Assembly (NCBI RefSeq): GCF_003007675.1
Contig: NZ_PXNP01000096.1
Coordinates: 1 to 64,000 of the forward strand
DNA length: 64,000 nucleotides
Source of the DNA: Marinobacter fuscus
GTDB lineage: Bacteria; Pseudomonadota; Gammaproteobacteria; Pseudomonadales; Oleiphilaceae
Direction of reading: 5' to 3'
Below the pieces are notes generated by a model. It was not told the DNA's origin, searched no databases, and was given only the letters and a program-made list of their open reading frames with translations. The translations under genes and the position numbers were made by a program. Shown here piece by piece: positions 63,155 through 64,000 of this stretch (its first letter is position 1; every line of letters starts with the position of its first letter).

Positions 63155-63183
63155 AACCCGGGCGTTGACTAACGGCCCGGGTT
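63155..63183 (+). terminator. Hairpin terminator after glyA
   Basis: AACCCGGGC with its complement forms a 9-bp stem around an 11-base loop, followed by T-rich sequence (CCTTGTTTT) 17 bp after the glyA stop. Confidence 0.65.
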
Positions 63184-63207
63184 CCTTGTTTTCGGGAGCA
63201 TTGAATT

Positions 63208-63726
63208 ATGCATTGTCCTTTCTGTGGTGAAGCGGATACCAAAGTGATCGATTCACGCTTGGTTGCAGAGGGCGACCAGGTGCGCCGCCGCAGGGAGTGC
63301 TTGTCTTGTCGGGAACGTTTCACCACCTTTGAAACCGCGGAGCTGGTGATGCCCCGTGTGGTGAAGCAGGATGGCGTGCGCCAGCCGTTCGATGAAGACA
63401 AGCTGCGGGCAGGCATTATGAAAGCCTTGGAGAAGCGCCCGGTCAGTATCGAGGAAATTGATGCCGCTCTGAATCGCATCAAGTATCGGTTGCGTTCGAC
63501 CGGTGAACGCGAGGTTCAGTCAATGAAGCTGGGTGAGGAAGTGATGACCGAGCTGCGCCAGCTCGACAAAGTCGCCTACGTGCGGTTTGCGTCGGTTTAT
63601 CGCAGCTTCCAGGACATCAACGAATTCAAGGAAGAGATTGAGCGTCTGTCGCACGGCAATGGCGAAACGGCCGCAGACGTGGCCCGGGCCCTGGCAGGCG
63701 ATGAGGCGGGCAAAGGCAAGGTATGA
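63208..63726 (+). CDS. nrdR: Transcriptional repressor NrdR
   Basis: NrdR represses ribonucleotide reductase genes. The 172-residue protein has the zinc ribbon (C3, C6, C31, C34) and an ATP-cone domain (about residues 49-140, [19 protein letters not shown]). Its stop overlaps the ribD start by four bases. glyA-nrdR-ribD is a common gammaproteobacterial order. Confidence 0.96.
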   Translation: MHCPFCGEADTKVIDSRLVAEGDQVRRRRECLSCRERFTTFETAELVMPRVVKQDGVRQPFDEDKLRAGIMKALEKRPVSIEEIDAALNRIKYRLRSTGEREVQSMKLGEEVMTELRQLDKVAYVRFASVYRSFQDINEFKEEIERLSHGNGETAADVARALAGDEAGKGKV

Positions 63727-64000
63727 TTTCAGACCGTGACCGGGCGATGATGGCCCGGGCTATCCAGCTGGCCTGGCGCGGTCGGTATTCAACCCATCCG
63801 AACCCTCGGGTGGGTTGTGTGATTGCCAAGGCGGGTCGCATCGTTGGCGAGGGCTGGCATGAACGTGCCGGTGAAGCGCACGCCGAGGTGCGGGCGTTGA
63901 GTCGCCCCGGTCAGGATGCCAGAGGCGCAACAGCGTACGTTACGCTGGAGCCGTGTAGCCATTACGGTCGCACGCCGCCTTGTGCCAGGGCACTGATTGA
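63723..64000 (+). CDS. ribD: Riboflavin biosynthesis RibD, N-terminal part (cut by window)
   Basis: RibD is the bifunctional deaminase/reductase of riboflavin synthesis. Only the first 92 codons are present. The deaminase zinc motif HAEV (in [10 protein letters not shown]) and the [11 protein letters not shown] motif are visible. The start ATG overlaps the nrdR stop. Confidence 0.95.
   Translation, partial: MISDRDRAMMARAIQLAWRGRYSTHPNPRVGCVIAKAGRIVGEGWHERAGEAHAEVRALSRPGQDARGATAYVTLEPCSHYGRTPPCARALI

Overview
The window reads as chromosomal DNA of a marine Gammaproteobacterium, most likely Marinobacter or a close relative. The basis is gene order (pilMNOPQ-aroK-aroB-damX-gltB-gltD-hemE; nudF-yqiB-cpdA; rppH-ptsP; argS-SPOR-hslV-hslU) and the look of the proteins; no database search was possible. 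Almost all of the window is ordinary housekeeping sequence. The accessory part is the left 8 kb.

Positions 1-2397 hold an IS66-family element transcribed leftward (tnpA, tnpB, tnpC; the left end lies outside the window). Its right end lies inside the 5' end of a DXD glycosyltransferase gene, which now borrows a TTG start from the IS. Positions 2.4-13.5 kb form a cell-surface polysaccharide and LPS block: two further GT-A glycosyltransferases, a wrecked yejM/pbgA-like gene (internal deletion plus a frameshift in a run of seven G), manC, a WaaE-like glycosyltransferase, a GT4 glycosyltransferase, an ELM1-like protein, an LpxL-type acyltransferase and waaA. The part up to about 5 kb looks AT-richer than the rest, as expected for a variable glycan locus.

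Positions 13.5-24 kb carry tolC, a TPP riboswitch with thiC, nudF-yqiB-cpdA, the divergent metE/metR pair with a MetR box, gcvH and a HAD phosphatase. Positions 24-37 kb carry rppH-ptsP, a patatin-like protein with an altered active-site motif, the argS-SPOR-hslVU cluster, a lipoprotein built of bacterial Ig-like domains, and priA. Positions 37-58 kb carry rpmE, a malic enzyme, PBP1A (divergent from pilM), the type IV pilus operon pilMNOPQ, the shikimate genes aroK and aroB, damX (with a perfect 17-copy hexamer repeat), gltB and gltD (behind an NtrC-like site and a second dyad), hemE and a PilZ gene. Positions 58-64 kb carry radA, ettA, glyA, nrdR and the start of ribD.

Four different families of intergenic palindromic element (about 100-160 bp, with 22-26 bp terminal inverted repeats) sit at 30302-30400, 58122-58221, 59679-59836 and 61562-61665. 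I did not find a convincing new multi-gene defence or biosynthetic system. The observations most worth checking are the decayed yejM in an LPS locus, the patatin with Asn where the Ser nucleophile is expected, the damX microsatellite and the palindromic elements. I saw no tRNA, rRNA or CRISPR array.
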